DNA of 64,000 nucleotides from Muribaculaceae bacterium. GTDB taxonomy: Bacteria; Bacteroidota; Bacteroidia; Bacteroidales; Muribaculaceae. A model generated the notes under the pieces. That model was not told the origin of the DNA. It did no database searches and worked only from the letters and a program-made list of their open reading frames with translations. Below are positions 15,739-23,609 of this stretch, piece after piece. A program made the translations under genes and the position numbers. The DNA is taken from contig JAFQZK010000009.1 in NCBI GenBank assembly GCA_017405965.1, positions 44,520-108,519 of the forward strand. The letters run 5' to 3'. The first letter of the stretch is position 1. Every line of letters starts with the position of its first letter.

Positions 15739-17184
15739 ATGACAGCAATTATTACTCAAGACCTGAAATACGGTATTATCTACGTCATCGGTAATCCCAA
15801 ACAGACCTACAACCTGCGCTGGTTTGCCATAATGATCGAGCCCATGATTCGCCCGCTCTCGCTGGAATGGGTCGAAACCATGGATGTTGACCACACACTC
15901 ATCGTTGCCCGCCGATTCAACGTGGGCAACCTGGGCAAGTATGCCACCGTTCAACTGCACCTGAACAAGTACGGGCGCAGCGACAGTTACTCATTGCTGG
16001 CAGCAGTCCATGCCTTCAGCGACTGTCTCCAGGATGTCATGGATGACAGCGAGGGTGATGTCATCATCAAAGAGGAAGATTACAGCGACCGCAACGCGCA
16101 GCCCGAGGGCAAATGGGGACAATCAGAGTCCTCGGTACCATTCGGCGATGTCTTGCATGAGATCGAACTGCCTGATGTCGACATGCCACAAGACCATACC
16201 CGTGTCGAACTCCGTGCCCACAAGCCCAGGAAACTCAATAGAAGACATGACTTGCCGAGCCGCACCTCAGAAACCGATTTTACCGGTGATGAGAAGCCGT
16301 CCCTGGGCAAGCGTCTCAAGAAACTGGGCAGGAAACTCCGCAAGAAAGCCCAGGAAGAAGAGGAGAATATCATCCTCAGAGAAGAGACGAATTTTCAACT
16401 CTCTCGCGAGGCGGAAGAAGAACGCCGTCGCAGGGAGGAGGAAAAGCTCCGTCGCAGGGAGGAGGAGCGCCTTCACAGGGAGGAAGACTTCTCGTATGCT
16501 GACTACTATGATGAAGGGGGCTGTGTTGAAACATTGCGGGATGTTGTGTCCAGCAATCAGATGCGGTATCGTGCGGAGCCTGAGACGCTTGATATTGAGG
16601 CCGAAGAAGTCCGCGAGTTTGAGCGGATTAATTCGGAGTATGAGCAAGACGTGAAGGACCTCAGGGCCCGCATTGTCGCCTTTATCGCCAAGTATCACAA
16701 GGACCCGCAGCAAGTGATGACCATGATGCTCGAGGGCAAGGTGCTCATCGGTGGCACACCCGGTCACTTGCTGGTCAACGGCGACATGAAGATCGTGTTG
16801 CCCGAGTATGACGAGCTGGAAATCAAGATGCCCGCCATGTGCCGCACGCTCTACATCCTGTTCATGAAACACCGCGTGTTGTCGGGCAGGGGCATTGTCC
16901 TCAAGAACATCGATGAATACCGCGACGAAATCATTGAGATCTACAGATTGGTGAAGCCCGGCGCCAATGAACGTAACGTGGAAGAGTCGGTCAATAACCT
17001 GTGCGACCCTTTAAGCGACTCACTCAACCAGAAGATTTCCAAAGCTAACCGGTGCGTGCGCAACATCATTACCGACAAAGAGCTGGCCAAGCTATACACT
17101 ATCACCGGCCCACGAGGCGGAGAGTACAGCATCGGTCTCGCACCCGAGCTCATGACGCTGCCGCGTGCGGTAACAGAGGCATAA
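15739..17184 (+). CDS. large coiled-coil protein of unknown function
   Basis: A 481-residue cytoplasmic protein in three parts. Residues 1-100 are a compact alpha/beta region. Residues 110-250 are acidic and then become a highly charged, Arg/Glu-rich segment (near 190-250) predicted to be a coiled coil or single alpha-helix. Residues 275-470 form a globular C-terminal domain (LEGKVLIGGTPGHLLVNGDMKIVLPEYDEL, LYILFMKHRVLSGRGIVLKNIDEYRDEIIEIYR). The last part resembles a domain seen at the C-terminus of otherwise unrelated uncharacterised Bacteroidetes proteins (from memory). Its neighbour is the vWA gene, so a physical partnership is possible but unproven. Confidence 0.6.
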   Translation: MTAIITQDLKYGIIYVIGNPKQTYNLRWFAIMIEPMIRPLSLEWVETMDVDHTLIVARRFNVGNLGKYATVQLHLNKYGRSDSYSLLAAVHAFSDCLQDVMDDSEGDVIIKEEDYSDRNAQPEGKWGQSESSVPFGDVLHEIELPDVDMPQDHTRVELRAHKPRKLNRRHDLPSRTSETDFTGDEKPSLGKRLKKLGRKLRKKAQEEEENIILREETNFQLSREAEEERRRREEEKLRRREEERLHREEDFSYADYYDEGGCVETLRDVVSSNQMRYRAEPETLDIEAEEVREFERINSEYEQDVKDLRARIVAFIAKYHKDPQQVMTMMLEGKVLIGGTPGHLLVNGDMKIVLPEYDELEIKMPAMCRTLYILFMKHRVLSGRGIVLKNIDEYRDEIIEIYRLVKPGANERNVEESVNNLCDPLSDSLNQKISKANRCVRNIITDKELAKLYTITGPRGGEYSIGLAPELMTLPRAVTEA

Positions 17185-17212
17185 CGAACTCAAACTGAAG
17201 GTATTAAAGCGT

Positions 17213-17260
17213 TTAGAGGTCGTATCCTGGAAGAAGGACCGACCTCTAATCATTTTATCT
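17213..17260. terminator. terminator between convergent genes
   Basis: A 10-bp stem (TTAGAGGTCG at 17213-17222, complement at 17240-17249) followed by TCATTTTATCTTG on the plus strand. It sits between the convergent 481-aa and NagB-like genes and could serve both. Confidence 0.6.
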
Positions 17261-17272
17261 TGTGGCGTGTCG

Positions 17273-19252
17273 TCAGTCCATGAAGCGATACTGGACGAAA
17301 GCCTCGATGGCCTCGTAGGTAGCCAAGCCCAGTTGCTGGTATTTCTCGGCCAAGTCGCGATTGCGTTCGATGGAGCGTTGCCAGGGCAACTTGCCGTCGG
17401 CGCTGGTGCGGAAAGGCGCATCGTGAATCTGGGAATGGAACTTGAGGATGGCTTCGCGCTTGTCGCCGAATTCCTCGGGGCTCATGGGCACTGCCATCTC
17501 CACCTGATCCACATCCCATTGTCCCCACTGTCCGCGATACATCCACACGCGGCAGTCCCGCATGAAGTCCTCGCCCTTGAGATTCTCGAGGGCATGAACC
17601 ACAGCGATGTGCGCACGCACATGGGTTTCGTGGGGGTCCACCAGGTCGTTGTCAAAGAAAATCTGGTGCGGTTTCAATCGCATGATCAGCTCTTGTATCA
17701 CTGATACGTCGGCATCGGTGACCCGTCCCTTGCCATGGGGATCGTCGGAATAGAACGGCATCTGCAGGTCGTAGAGGTTACTGCGCTTCACGCCCATCTG
17801 CCGACAAGCCATCATGGCCTCGCTCAACATGATGGAGCCCTTGAAATAGCGCAGCTGGTTATCGTCGACACTGGCGCCGCCGCGGTCCAGCAACTTGTCG
17901 ATGGCCTCCTTGATGAAGTTGAAGGTGGAGCCTTCCTCGAAGCGCTTGGTACAGCGCTCGGCCAGCAAGAGGCTACGCAACAGGTCATCGTCGTTCACAG
18001 CCACGTCGGCATCGGTCTGGAAGGCGATGTGCACCTCGTGGCCCTGACGCACCAAGCGATTCACCGTGCCACCCATCGACACGACCACATCGTCGGGGTG
18101 CGGGCTGAAGATGAGCACACGTTTGGGATAAGGTGTCGCGCGTTCGGGGCGATAGGTGTCGTCGGCATCGGGTTTGCCTCCAGGCCACCCCGTGATGGTG
18201 TGCTGCAGGTCGTTGAATATCTTGATATTGACATTGTAGGCCGAGTTATACAGAGCCACCAGTTCGCTCAGGCCATAATCGTTATAGTCCTTGTTGGTGA
18301 GTTTGAGAACCGGTTTGCCCGTCTGCTCACCCAGCCAGACGATGGCGCGCCGGATGAGGTGATTGTTCCACTCGCATGAAGTCACCTTCCAGGGGTAGCT
18401 GATGCGAGTCAACCGTGATGCGGCGTCCAAGTCGGCAATGATACGGACGTCGCTGTGGAGCTGCAAGAACGATGCGGGGACCTGGTCGCTCATTTTCCCC
18501 TCGATGGTATTGAACAAGGCTGCGGCGCTGTCCTCGTCCCATGCCACGCAGATGATCCTGTCGGCAGCCAGGATGTTGCCGATGCCCAAGGTCAAGGCCG
18601 TCTTGGGAGCATTGTCGCTCTGGAAGGCCTCGGCCACGCGGGTTCGCGACTCGTCGCCCAGCAGCATCAAGCGGCACGAACTGTTGCGTGACGAGCCCGG
18701 CTCATTATAGGCGATGCTGCCGTCGTTGTTCAGGTCGCACAATACCAGATCCAGTCCTCCGGCATCAATCATCTCGCGCTCGTAGGCTTTGCACATGCTG
18801 TGAACGTCCTCGATGTCCTCGAGGCGCGTGAAGGTGTGAATGTGCTGTCGCTCGATGTCAACCTTGGAAAACAGACGCTGGTCAACGAGGTCGTTGAGGT
18901 TGAGGCGCCCTTCGTCATAGCCCACGCCAAGTTCGCAGAGGTTGAAGGCCACGACGTCGGCGAAGCTCACCTTGTCGGCAAAATACAACTTCACCAGTTC
19001 GTCATAGACCTGCAAGACATACCTGCCGGCCCCGAAGCCGATGACGCAACGTCCCTTGCGCTTAACGCAGGCATTGATGACCTCGGCCACCGCGAGGGCC
19101 GCTTCTCGCGCGCCCAGTTCGGCATTGTCCACTATGGTAGTCGGCACCTTCTCGTAGCGCGTGATCGACGCAAGTTCAATCTCATTCTCAGGGCAGTAAT
19201 ACCGCCTGGAGACCTGATGGCGCTTGATATTGGCTTTTAATTCTGTCTTCAT
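17273..19252 (-). CDS. NagB-like domain fused to PIG-L/LmbE deacetylase
   Basis: A 659-residue two-domain protein. Residues about 35-350 are a glucosamine-6-phosphate deaminase-like (NagB/SugP isomerase) domain. Residues about 375-620 are a PIG-L/LmbE zinc deacetylase domain with the ligand motif PHPDD (His385, Asp388), the following GGT, and a further His in DPHETH (near 540-543). This fusion is usually annotated nagB in Bacteroidetes. However, by motif alignment, the NagB catalytic Asp72 (E. coli numbering; FNMDEYVG) is Cys106 (FNLCELGVG), and His143 (NDGHIAFNEP) is Ser179 (NDGSIAYNEP); Glu148 is kept as Glu184. Deaminase activity is therefore doubtful, while the deacetylase half looks intact. 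The start at 19252 is set by a consensus promoter at 19295-19326, which lies downstream of the in-frame alternative at 19384. Confidence 0.85.
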   Translation of the reverse strand: MKTELKANIKRHQVSRRYYCPENEIELASITRYEKVPTTIVDNAELGAREAALAVAEVINACVKRKGRCVIGFGAGRYVLQVYDELVKLYFADKVSFADVVAFNLCELGVGYDEGRLNLNDLVDQRLFSKVDIERQHIHTFTRLEDIEDVHSMCKAYEREMIDAGGLDLVLCDLNNDGSIAYNEPGSSRNSSCRLMLLGDESRTRVAEAFQSDNAPKTALTLGIGNILAADRIICVAWDEDSAAALFNTIEGKMSDQVPASFLQLHSDVRIIADLDAASRLTRISYPWKVTSCEWNNHLIRRAIVWLGEQTGKPVLKLTNKDYNDYGLSELVALYNSAYNVNIKIFNDLQHTITGWPGGKPDADDTYRPERATPYPKRVLIFSPHPDDVVVSMGGTVNRLVRQGHEVHIAFQTDADVAVNDDDLLRSLLLAERCTKRFEEGSTFNFIKEAIDKLLDRGGASVDDNQLRYFKGSIMLSEAMMACRQMGVKRSNLYDLQMPFYSDDPHGKGRVTDADVSVIQELIMRLKPHQIFFDNDLVDPHETHVRAHIAVVHALENLKGEDFMRDCRVWMYRGQWGQWDVDQVEMAVPMSPEEFGDKREAILKFHSQIHDAPFRTSADGKLPWQRSIERNRDLAEKYQQLGLATYEAIEAFVQYRFMD

Positions 19253-19294
19253 CTTTTTTACCTTTGAAATAACACTTGCATGTACTGAAACATA

Positions 19295-19326
19295 CAAAAG
19301 TACAGCATATTTTGCATTATTCCAAA
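19295..19326 (-). promoter_or_regulatory. consensus promoter of NagB-like/PIG-L gene
   Basis: On the minus strand, TTTG (19326-19323), a 20-bp spacer and TACTTTTG (19302-19295) match the Bacteroidetes -33/-7 consensus. The predicted transcription start is about 35-40 bp before the ATG at 19252. Confidence 0.75.
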
Positions 19327-19380
19327 GTATTCCTGAAACTTTTTGATGATAAGTGATGAGAAGGACGGGTTGGGATACCG

Positions 19381-20196
19381 TCAATGGAGGCGTCGGTTGT
19401 AGATAAAGACGATGGTGAAGAAGGTGCCTAAGATAACCGAAATGATGGAAGCCTCGGGGCCGAAAGCACCGCCGGTGATGATGTCAGGGCCGTTGACAGC
19501 GGTGGTGAGCAGCGTCTCGCCGGCATAGGTTCCCGAAACGGCAAGCCCGAAGATGTTGCCTTGGGTGTAGTTCCAAGCCCAATGGATGCCGATGGGCACC
19601 CACAGCGTGCCGGACCACTTGTAGGCGACACCGAGCAGCAGACCCGCCTCGATGGCGATGGCAAGCGAGGACCACCAGGTGGCATTGTCGTTGCTGATGT
19701 GCATCAATCCGAACAATAAGGCCGACACCAGCAGGGCAGCCCAAGTGTTCCAGCGCTCGTCAATCCAGCGGAAGATGACACCTCGGCAAATCATCTCCTC
19801 GCCCACGGCGACGGTAAGAAACATGATGAAAATGCTGATTTGTTCACTTGAGTAGCCCTTCCATGCCACAGTGGCGCATCCAGTAGCGACAATGGTGCAT
19901 ACGACCAATACCATGACAATGAAACCCACAAGCAGGCCAAGCAGGGTGTGTGGGACAAGGTGGCGCAACGACAGGTCGGTGGGCCAATGTTTTTCCATCA
20001 ACCTCACGAACAGGGCATACAGACCGAGGAGGATGGCAGACCAAAGGATGTTCAGGGTGGGATGGCCGAAGGCGTCGGACGCATCGTTTGCCGTAGCAAG
20101 CATGCCGTAGCCAAACGTGGCCAGCAAAAAGGCCGCAATGAACAGCAGGAGCCATTTCCACAAGGGACGCTTCTTATTTAGCAAATCGGGTTTCAT
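19381..20196 (-). CDS. CPBP family intramembrane glutamic protease
   Basis: A 271-residue polytopic membrane protein with about eight hydrophobic segments. It has the three CPBP (Abi/Rce1-like) motifs: EExxxR as Glu133-Glu134-x3-Arg138 (VGEEMICRGVIFR), FxxxH with His166 (FGLMHISND), and HxxxN with His205 and Asn209 (GIHWAWNYTQG). These form the catalytic site of CAAX prenyl-protease-like enzymes; bacterial members have few known substrates, and some confer bacteriocin immunity. A minus-strand TATCTTTG (20225-20218) lies 22 bp upstream. The gene is divergent from the esterase gene. Confidence 0.88.
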   Translation of the reverse strand: MKPDLLNKKRPLWKWLLLFIAAFLLATFGYGMLATANDASDAFGHPTLNILWSAILLGLYALFVRLMEKHWPTDLSLRHLVPHTLLGLLVGFIVMVLVVCTIVATGCATVAWKGYSSEQISIFIMFLTVAVGEEMICRGVIFRWIDERWNTWAALLVSALLFGLMHISNDNATWWSSLAIAIEAGLLLGVAYKWSGTLWVPIGIHWAWNYTQGNIFGLAVSGTYAGETLLTTAVNGPDIITGGAFGPEASIISVILGTFFTIVFIYNRRLH

Positions 20197-20217
20197 AGTT
20201 TTTTCTTGTAGGCCTCA

Positions 20218-20245
20218 CAAAGATAGTGATTATTTCGTAAATTTG
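20218..20245. promoter_or_regulatory. divergent -7 elements of CPBP and esterase genes
   Basis: A minus-strand TATCTTTG (20225-20218) points to the CPBP gene, and a plus-strand TAAATTTG (20238-20245) points to the esterase gene. The latter ends 5 bp before the ATG at 20251, so that mRNA would be nearly leaderless. Confidence 0.45.
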
Positions 20246-20250
20246 CAGCA

Positions 20251-20934
20251 ATGGAAAAGAAAGAGTTGAAATTCGGGCATCGCAGGGTGTGTCTGTACCA
20301 TTTGGTACAGGGCCCGGTACCGTTGGCCTATTCGATTGATTATCACGAGAATGGGCAATTGCTGCTGGATGCGTGCCAGCAGGTGGGCTGCGAGGGTTTT
20401 AACCTGGTGACCGTCAGTGGGCTGCACTGGAACCAGGAATTGTCGCCGTGGGCGGTCGATACCGTGGTCTCCAAGGATGACCGTTTCACCGGCGGGGCAC
20501 CCGAGCTGCTGCCGTTGCTCACCGGTGAGATCGTGCCGCAAGTGGAGCAGATGCTCGACACGGCGCCGTCGTGGCGCTGTCTGGCGGGGTACTCGCTGGC
20601 GGGGCTGTTCGCCGTGTGGACGGCGTTCCAGACCGATATATTCTCGCGCATCCTGTCGGCTTCGGGGTCGATGTGGTACCCAGGGTGGCTGGAGTATGCC
20701 CGCGAGCATGAACTGGCCGGGGCGCTGCAAGGTGCCTACCTGTCGGTAGGCGAACAGGAGAGCACCTCGCGCAACGCGGTGCTGCAGACCGTGGGCGAGC
20801 GCACACGAACTGTCGCCGAACTGCTGGCGGGGCGCGGCGTCGCAGCCACGTTTGAACTCAATCCCGGGAACCACTTCAAGAATCCTCCCCTGCGCGTCGT
20901 CAAGGGCATCAAGTGGCTGCTTGAGAACAGCTGA
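20251..20934 (+). CDS. alpha/beta-hydrolase esterase
   Basis: A 227-residue cytoplasmic protein with the nucleophile elbow GYSLAG (Ser115), Asp candidates near SVGEQES, and a C-terminal His in NPGNHFKN. The fold pattern fits the esterase D/Fes-like family, smaller than usual. There is no signal peptide. A 120-bp tandem hairpin array starts directly after it, and the predicted transcription start nearly coincides with the ATG. The substrate is unknown. Confidence 0.7.
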   Translation: MEKKELKFGHRRVCLYHLVQGPVPLAYSIDYHENGQLLLDACQQVGCEGFNLVTVSGLHWNQELSPWAVDTVVSKDDRFTGGAPELLPLLTGEIVPQVEQMLDTAPSWRCLAGYSLAGLFAVWTAFQTDIFSRILSASGSMWYPGWLEYAREHELAGALQGAYLSVGEQESTSRNAVLQTVGERTRTVAELLAGRGVAATFELNPGNHFKNPPLRVVKGIKWLLENS

Positions 20935-20948
20935 CGCGAGGACGTGGC

Positions 20949-21470
20949 TACAAGCCGGTGGCTTGCACTACCTCGACGGGAAGGAGAAGAGCGGGGGGGT
21001 GCAAGGCGGGGGCTTGCAATACCTTAACGTGATGGACGGTGGGGGGAGGGGACTTGCTTCACTTCAACTACAAGCCGGTGGCTTGCACTACCACGACGGG
21101 ATGGACAGAGAGCGAGGGTGCAAGGCGGAGCCTTGCAATACCTTGACGGGATGGACGGTGGGAGGAGGGGACTTGCTTCAATTCAACTACAAGCCGGTGG
21201 CTTGCACTACCTCGACGGAATGGACAGAGAGCGGGGGGTGCAAGGCAGAGCCTTGCACTACCACAACGGGATGGACGGCGGGAGGAGGGGACTTGCTTCA
21301 ATTCAACTACAAGCCGGTGGCTTGCACTACCTCGACGGGATGGAGAAGAGCGGGGGGTGCAAGGCGGAGCCTTGCAATACCTCGACGGGATGGCGAAAAG
21401 CGAGGGACTTGCTTTATAGCGGGTGCAAGGCGGGGGCTTGCAATACATTGAAGGGATGGTGAGAGATGGC
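20949..21470. repeat. 120-bp tandem array of hairpins
   Basis: CAAGCCGGTGGCTTG recurs at 20951, 21071, 21190 and 21310. GCAAGGCGGAGCCTTGC-type palindromes recur at 21001, 21120, 21240, 21359 and 21425. Together they form four units of about 120 bp and a partial fifth, each holding two perfect small hairpins separated by GACGGGATGGA-type spacers. The 637-bp gap between the esterase and MATE genes contains this array and the MATE promoter and no credible gene. Frames that stay open across it merely translate the repeat. Confidence 0.9.
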
Positions 21471-21537
21471 GGGGGCTGGGTTTTATTTTTTGGGGGTTTT
21501 TAACTTGTTGATGCGCTGCTATGTCGAGGAAAAGTTG

Positions 21538-21545
21538 TACCTTTG
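21538..21545 (+). promoter_or_regulatory. -7 element of MATE transporter gene
   Basis: TACCTTTG, 28 bp upstream of the ATG at 21573, with TTG 18 bp further up (21518-21520). It rules out the in-frame TTG at 21543 as the start. Confidence 0.6.
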
Positions 21546-21572
21546 CACCCTCAAAAAAAGCCAAGATTCTTG

Positions 21573-22931
21573 ATGCGCAAGCAAGACAACTATACGTTCC
21601 TGACCAAGGCTCCCGTTCACCGCGTGATTCCCGCGATGGCGGTCCCTACTGTTGTCAGTATGCTTGTGACAAGTATCTATAACCTGGTTGACACCTATTT
21701 TGTGGGCCTGATCAACACTCAGGCGACAGCGGCTGTGGGTGTTGTATTCCCCGTGATGGCCATCATCCAGTCCATCGGTTTCATGTTCGGTCAGGGATCC
21801 GGCACCTACATGTCACGTCATCTGGGAGCCCGTCGCCTCGATGAGGCCCGCCAAATGGCGGCGACCTCGTTTGTGGGCAGCATCATTTGTGGCATCATCA
21901 TCACCATCTTGGGACTGGTATTTCTCAAGCCCCTGTCCATTGCATTGGGTTCCACACCCACTATCCTACCCTACACCATGCAGTTCATGGGCGTGATCCT
22001 GTTGGGCGCGCCGCTGATGACCGCCTCGATGGTGATCAATAACCAGATGCGCTTCCAGGGTAATGCCACCCAAGCGATGTATGGCATGATATCGGGTGCG
22101 GTGCTCAATGTGCTGCTCGTGCCGCTGTTCATGTTTACCTTCGGGCTTGGCATCCTGGGCACGGCCATCGGCACGGTGTTGAGCCAGTTTTTCGGTTTCA
22201 TCGTGTTGTGGATGATGTCGCGTCGTGGCGAGAACATTCCCATCCAGTTGTCGCAGGCCTCGCGCAAGTGGCATTTCCAATTGGAAATCCTGAAGGGCGG
22301 CACGCCGTCGCTCACACGACAGGCACTGGCCAGCATCGCCACGCTGATGCTGAATGTGGCGGCGGGCGTCTATGGCGACGCGGCGATTGCAGGCATGTCG
22401 ATCGTCTCGAGGCTGGCGTTCATCATCTTTGCCATCATCATCGGCATCGGACAGGGGTATCAGCCCTTCTGCGGCTTCAATTACGGAGCCGGGCTGTACA
22501 AACGCCTGCTCAAGGGTTTCTACTTCACCATCCTGCTCGATCTTGCAGTGCTTGCGGTGATGTGCGGACCCTCGTTCGTGTTTGCCGAGGAGCTGGTGGA
22601 CCTGCTGCGTGACGATCCCGAGGTCGTTGCCGTGGGCGCCGTGGCACTGCGCTGGCAGCTCGTAGCATTGCCGATGGCCGCCGTGGTCACCGTGTGCAAC
22701 ATGACGCTGCAGACCAGCGGCCAGAGCCTGTCGGCCAACATCCTTGCCGCTGCCCGCAACGGCATCTTTTTCATCCCCCTGATCCTGATTCTGCCCCGCA
22801 TCATGGGGCTGAAAGGCGTTGAAATCTGCCAGGCAGTGTGCGACATCCTGGCATTCATTCTCGCCATTCCGCTAACCACCAATTTCTTTCGTTTCACACT
22901 TCGCAAAAAATCATCCACTTCTTTGTCTTGA
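21573..22931 (+). CDS. MATE family multidrug efflux transporter
   Basis: A 452-residue inner-membrane protein with twelve hydrophobic segments in two homologous halves, the MATE (MatE x2) layout. It begins TFLTKAPVHRVIPAMAVPTVVSMLVTSIYNLVDTYFVG, split here by the first helix; this N-terminal consensus is typical of the DinF/NorM-related Bacteroidetes branch. FGQGSGTYMSRHLGARR near 75 and the matching GIGQGYQPFCGFNYGA in the second half are conserved. It should export cationic drugs or metabolites using Na+ or H+; the substrate is unknown. The ATG at 21573 is set by the -7 element. Confidence 0.92.
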   Translation: MRKQDNYTFLTKAPVHRVIPAMAVPTVVSMLVTSIYNLVDTYFVGLINTQATAAVGVVFPVMAIIQSIGFMFGQGSGTYMSRHLGARRLDEARQMAATSFVGSIICGIIITILGLVFLKPLSIALGSTPTILPYTMQFMGVILLGAPLMTASMVINNQMRFQGNATQAMYGMISGAVLNVLLVPLFMFTFGLGILGTAIGTVLSQFFGFIVLWMMSRRGENIPIQLSQASRKWHFQLEILKGGTPSLTRQALASIATLMLNVAAGVYGDAAIAGMSIVSRLAFIIFAIIIGIGQGYQPFCGFNYGAGLYKRLLKGFYFTILLDLAVLAVMCGPSFVFAEELVDLLRDDPEVVAVGAVALRWQLVALPMAAVVTVCNMTLQTSGQSLSANILAAARNGIFFIPLILILPRIMGLKGVEICQAVCDILAFILAIPLTTNFFRFTLRKKSSTSLS

Positions 22932-22954
22932 ATCATGATTTGTTTGTATCTTTG
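22922..22954 (+). promoter_or_regulatory. consensus promoter of superoxide dismutase gene
   Basis: TTTG (22922-22925), a 21-bp spacer and TATCTTTG (22947-22954) match the Bacteroidetes consensus. The promoter overlaps the end of the MATE gene and lies 43 bp before the sod ATG at 22998. Confidence 0.8.
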
Positions 22955-22997
22955 TGAAAACAAATTGTTACAAACATCATCATTACCTAATTCCATC

Positions 22998-23609
22998 ATG
23001 ACAAAGCAAACCTTACCTATTGACGGAAAATTTGAGTTGATGACGCTGCCCTACGCCCCCGATGCGCTGGAGCCCGTCATCAGTGCTGAGACGCTTGGTT
23101 TTCACCACGGCAAACATCTGCTTGCCTATGTGAATAACCTGAATGCTGCGCTGCCCGGCAGCGGACTGGAGAACATGCCGCTCGAAGAGTTGCTGCTTAA
23201 TGCCCAAGGCGGAATGCTCAACAACGCAGGTCAGATCATCAACCACAACCTGTATTTCGCACAGTTCACGTCGCCCAAGGCCGATAATGCCCCGACGGGA
23301 CGCCTGGCGCAAGCCATCGAGGAGGAATACGGGTCATTCGAGGCTTTCAAGGAGATATTCGCCAAAGCCGGGGCCACGCTCTTCGGGTCAGGTTGGGCCT
23401 GGCTCAGTGCTGATTCCCAAGGCAACCTGCACATCACCCAAGAGCCCAATGCCGCCAATCCCCTCCAGCACGGACTGCGTCCGCTGTTGACGATGGACGT
23501 GTGGGAACATGCCTATTATCTCGACTACCAGAACCGTCGTCCCGATCATCTGGCCGCCCTGTGGCAGATCATCGACTGGGATGTGGTTGCTGCACGCTAC
23601 GAGGAATGA
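22998..23609 (+). CDS. sodB: Fe/Mn superoxide dismutase
   Basis: A 203-residue enzyme converting superoxide to H2O2 and O2. Metal ligands are visible: His in LGFHHGKHLLAYVNNLN, His in IINHNLYFAQF, and Asp and His in TMDVWEHAYYLDYQNRRPDHL. The sequence is of the Fe/cambialistic type usual for Bacteroidetes; metal choice cannot be read reliably from sequence. The start at 22998 is the first ATG after the consensus promoter. The stop overlaps the next ATG (ATGA at 23606-23609). Confidence 0.93.
   Translation: MTKQTLPIDGKFELMTLPYAPDALEPVISAETLGFHHGKHLLAYVNNLNAALPGSGLENMPLEELLLNAQGGMLNNAGQIINHNLYFAQFTSPKADNAPTGRLAQAIEEEYGSFEAFKEIFAKAGATLFGSGWAWLSADSQGNLHITQEPNAANPLQHGLRPLLTMDVWEHAYYLDYQNRRPDHLAALWQIIDWDVVAARYEE

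Noticed and set aside
19253-19384. Longer start for the NagB-like/PIG-L gene at 19384
   Set aside because: The consensus promoter at 19295-19326 lies inside the extension, so those codons would not be transcribed from it.
20852-21462. Plus-strand frames reading LQAGGLHYLDGMDRE-type repeats, and the minus frames opposite
   Set aside because: They only translate the 120-bp hairpin array. All frames stay open because the repeat is free of stops, and there is no promoter, start context or domain.
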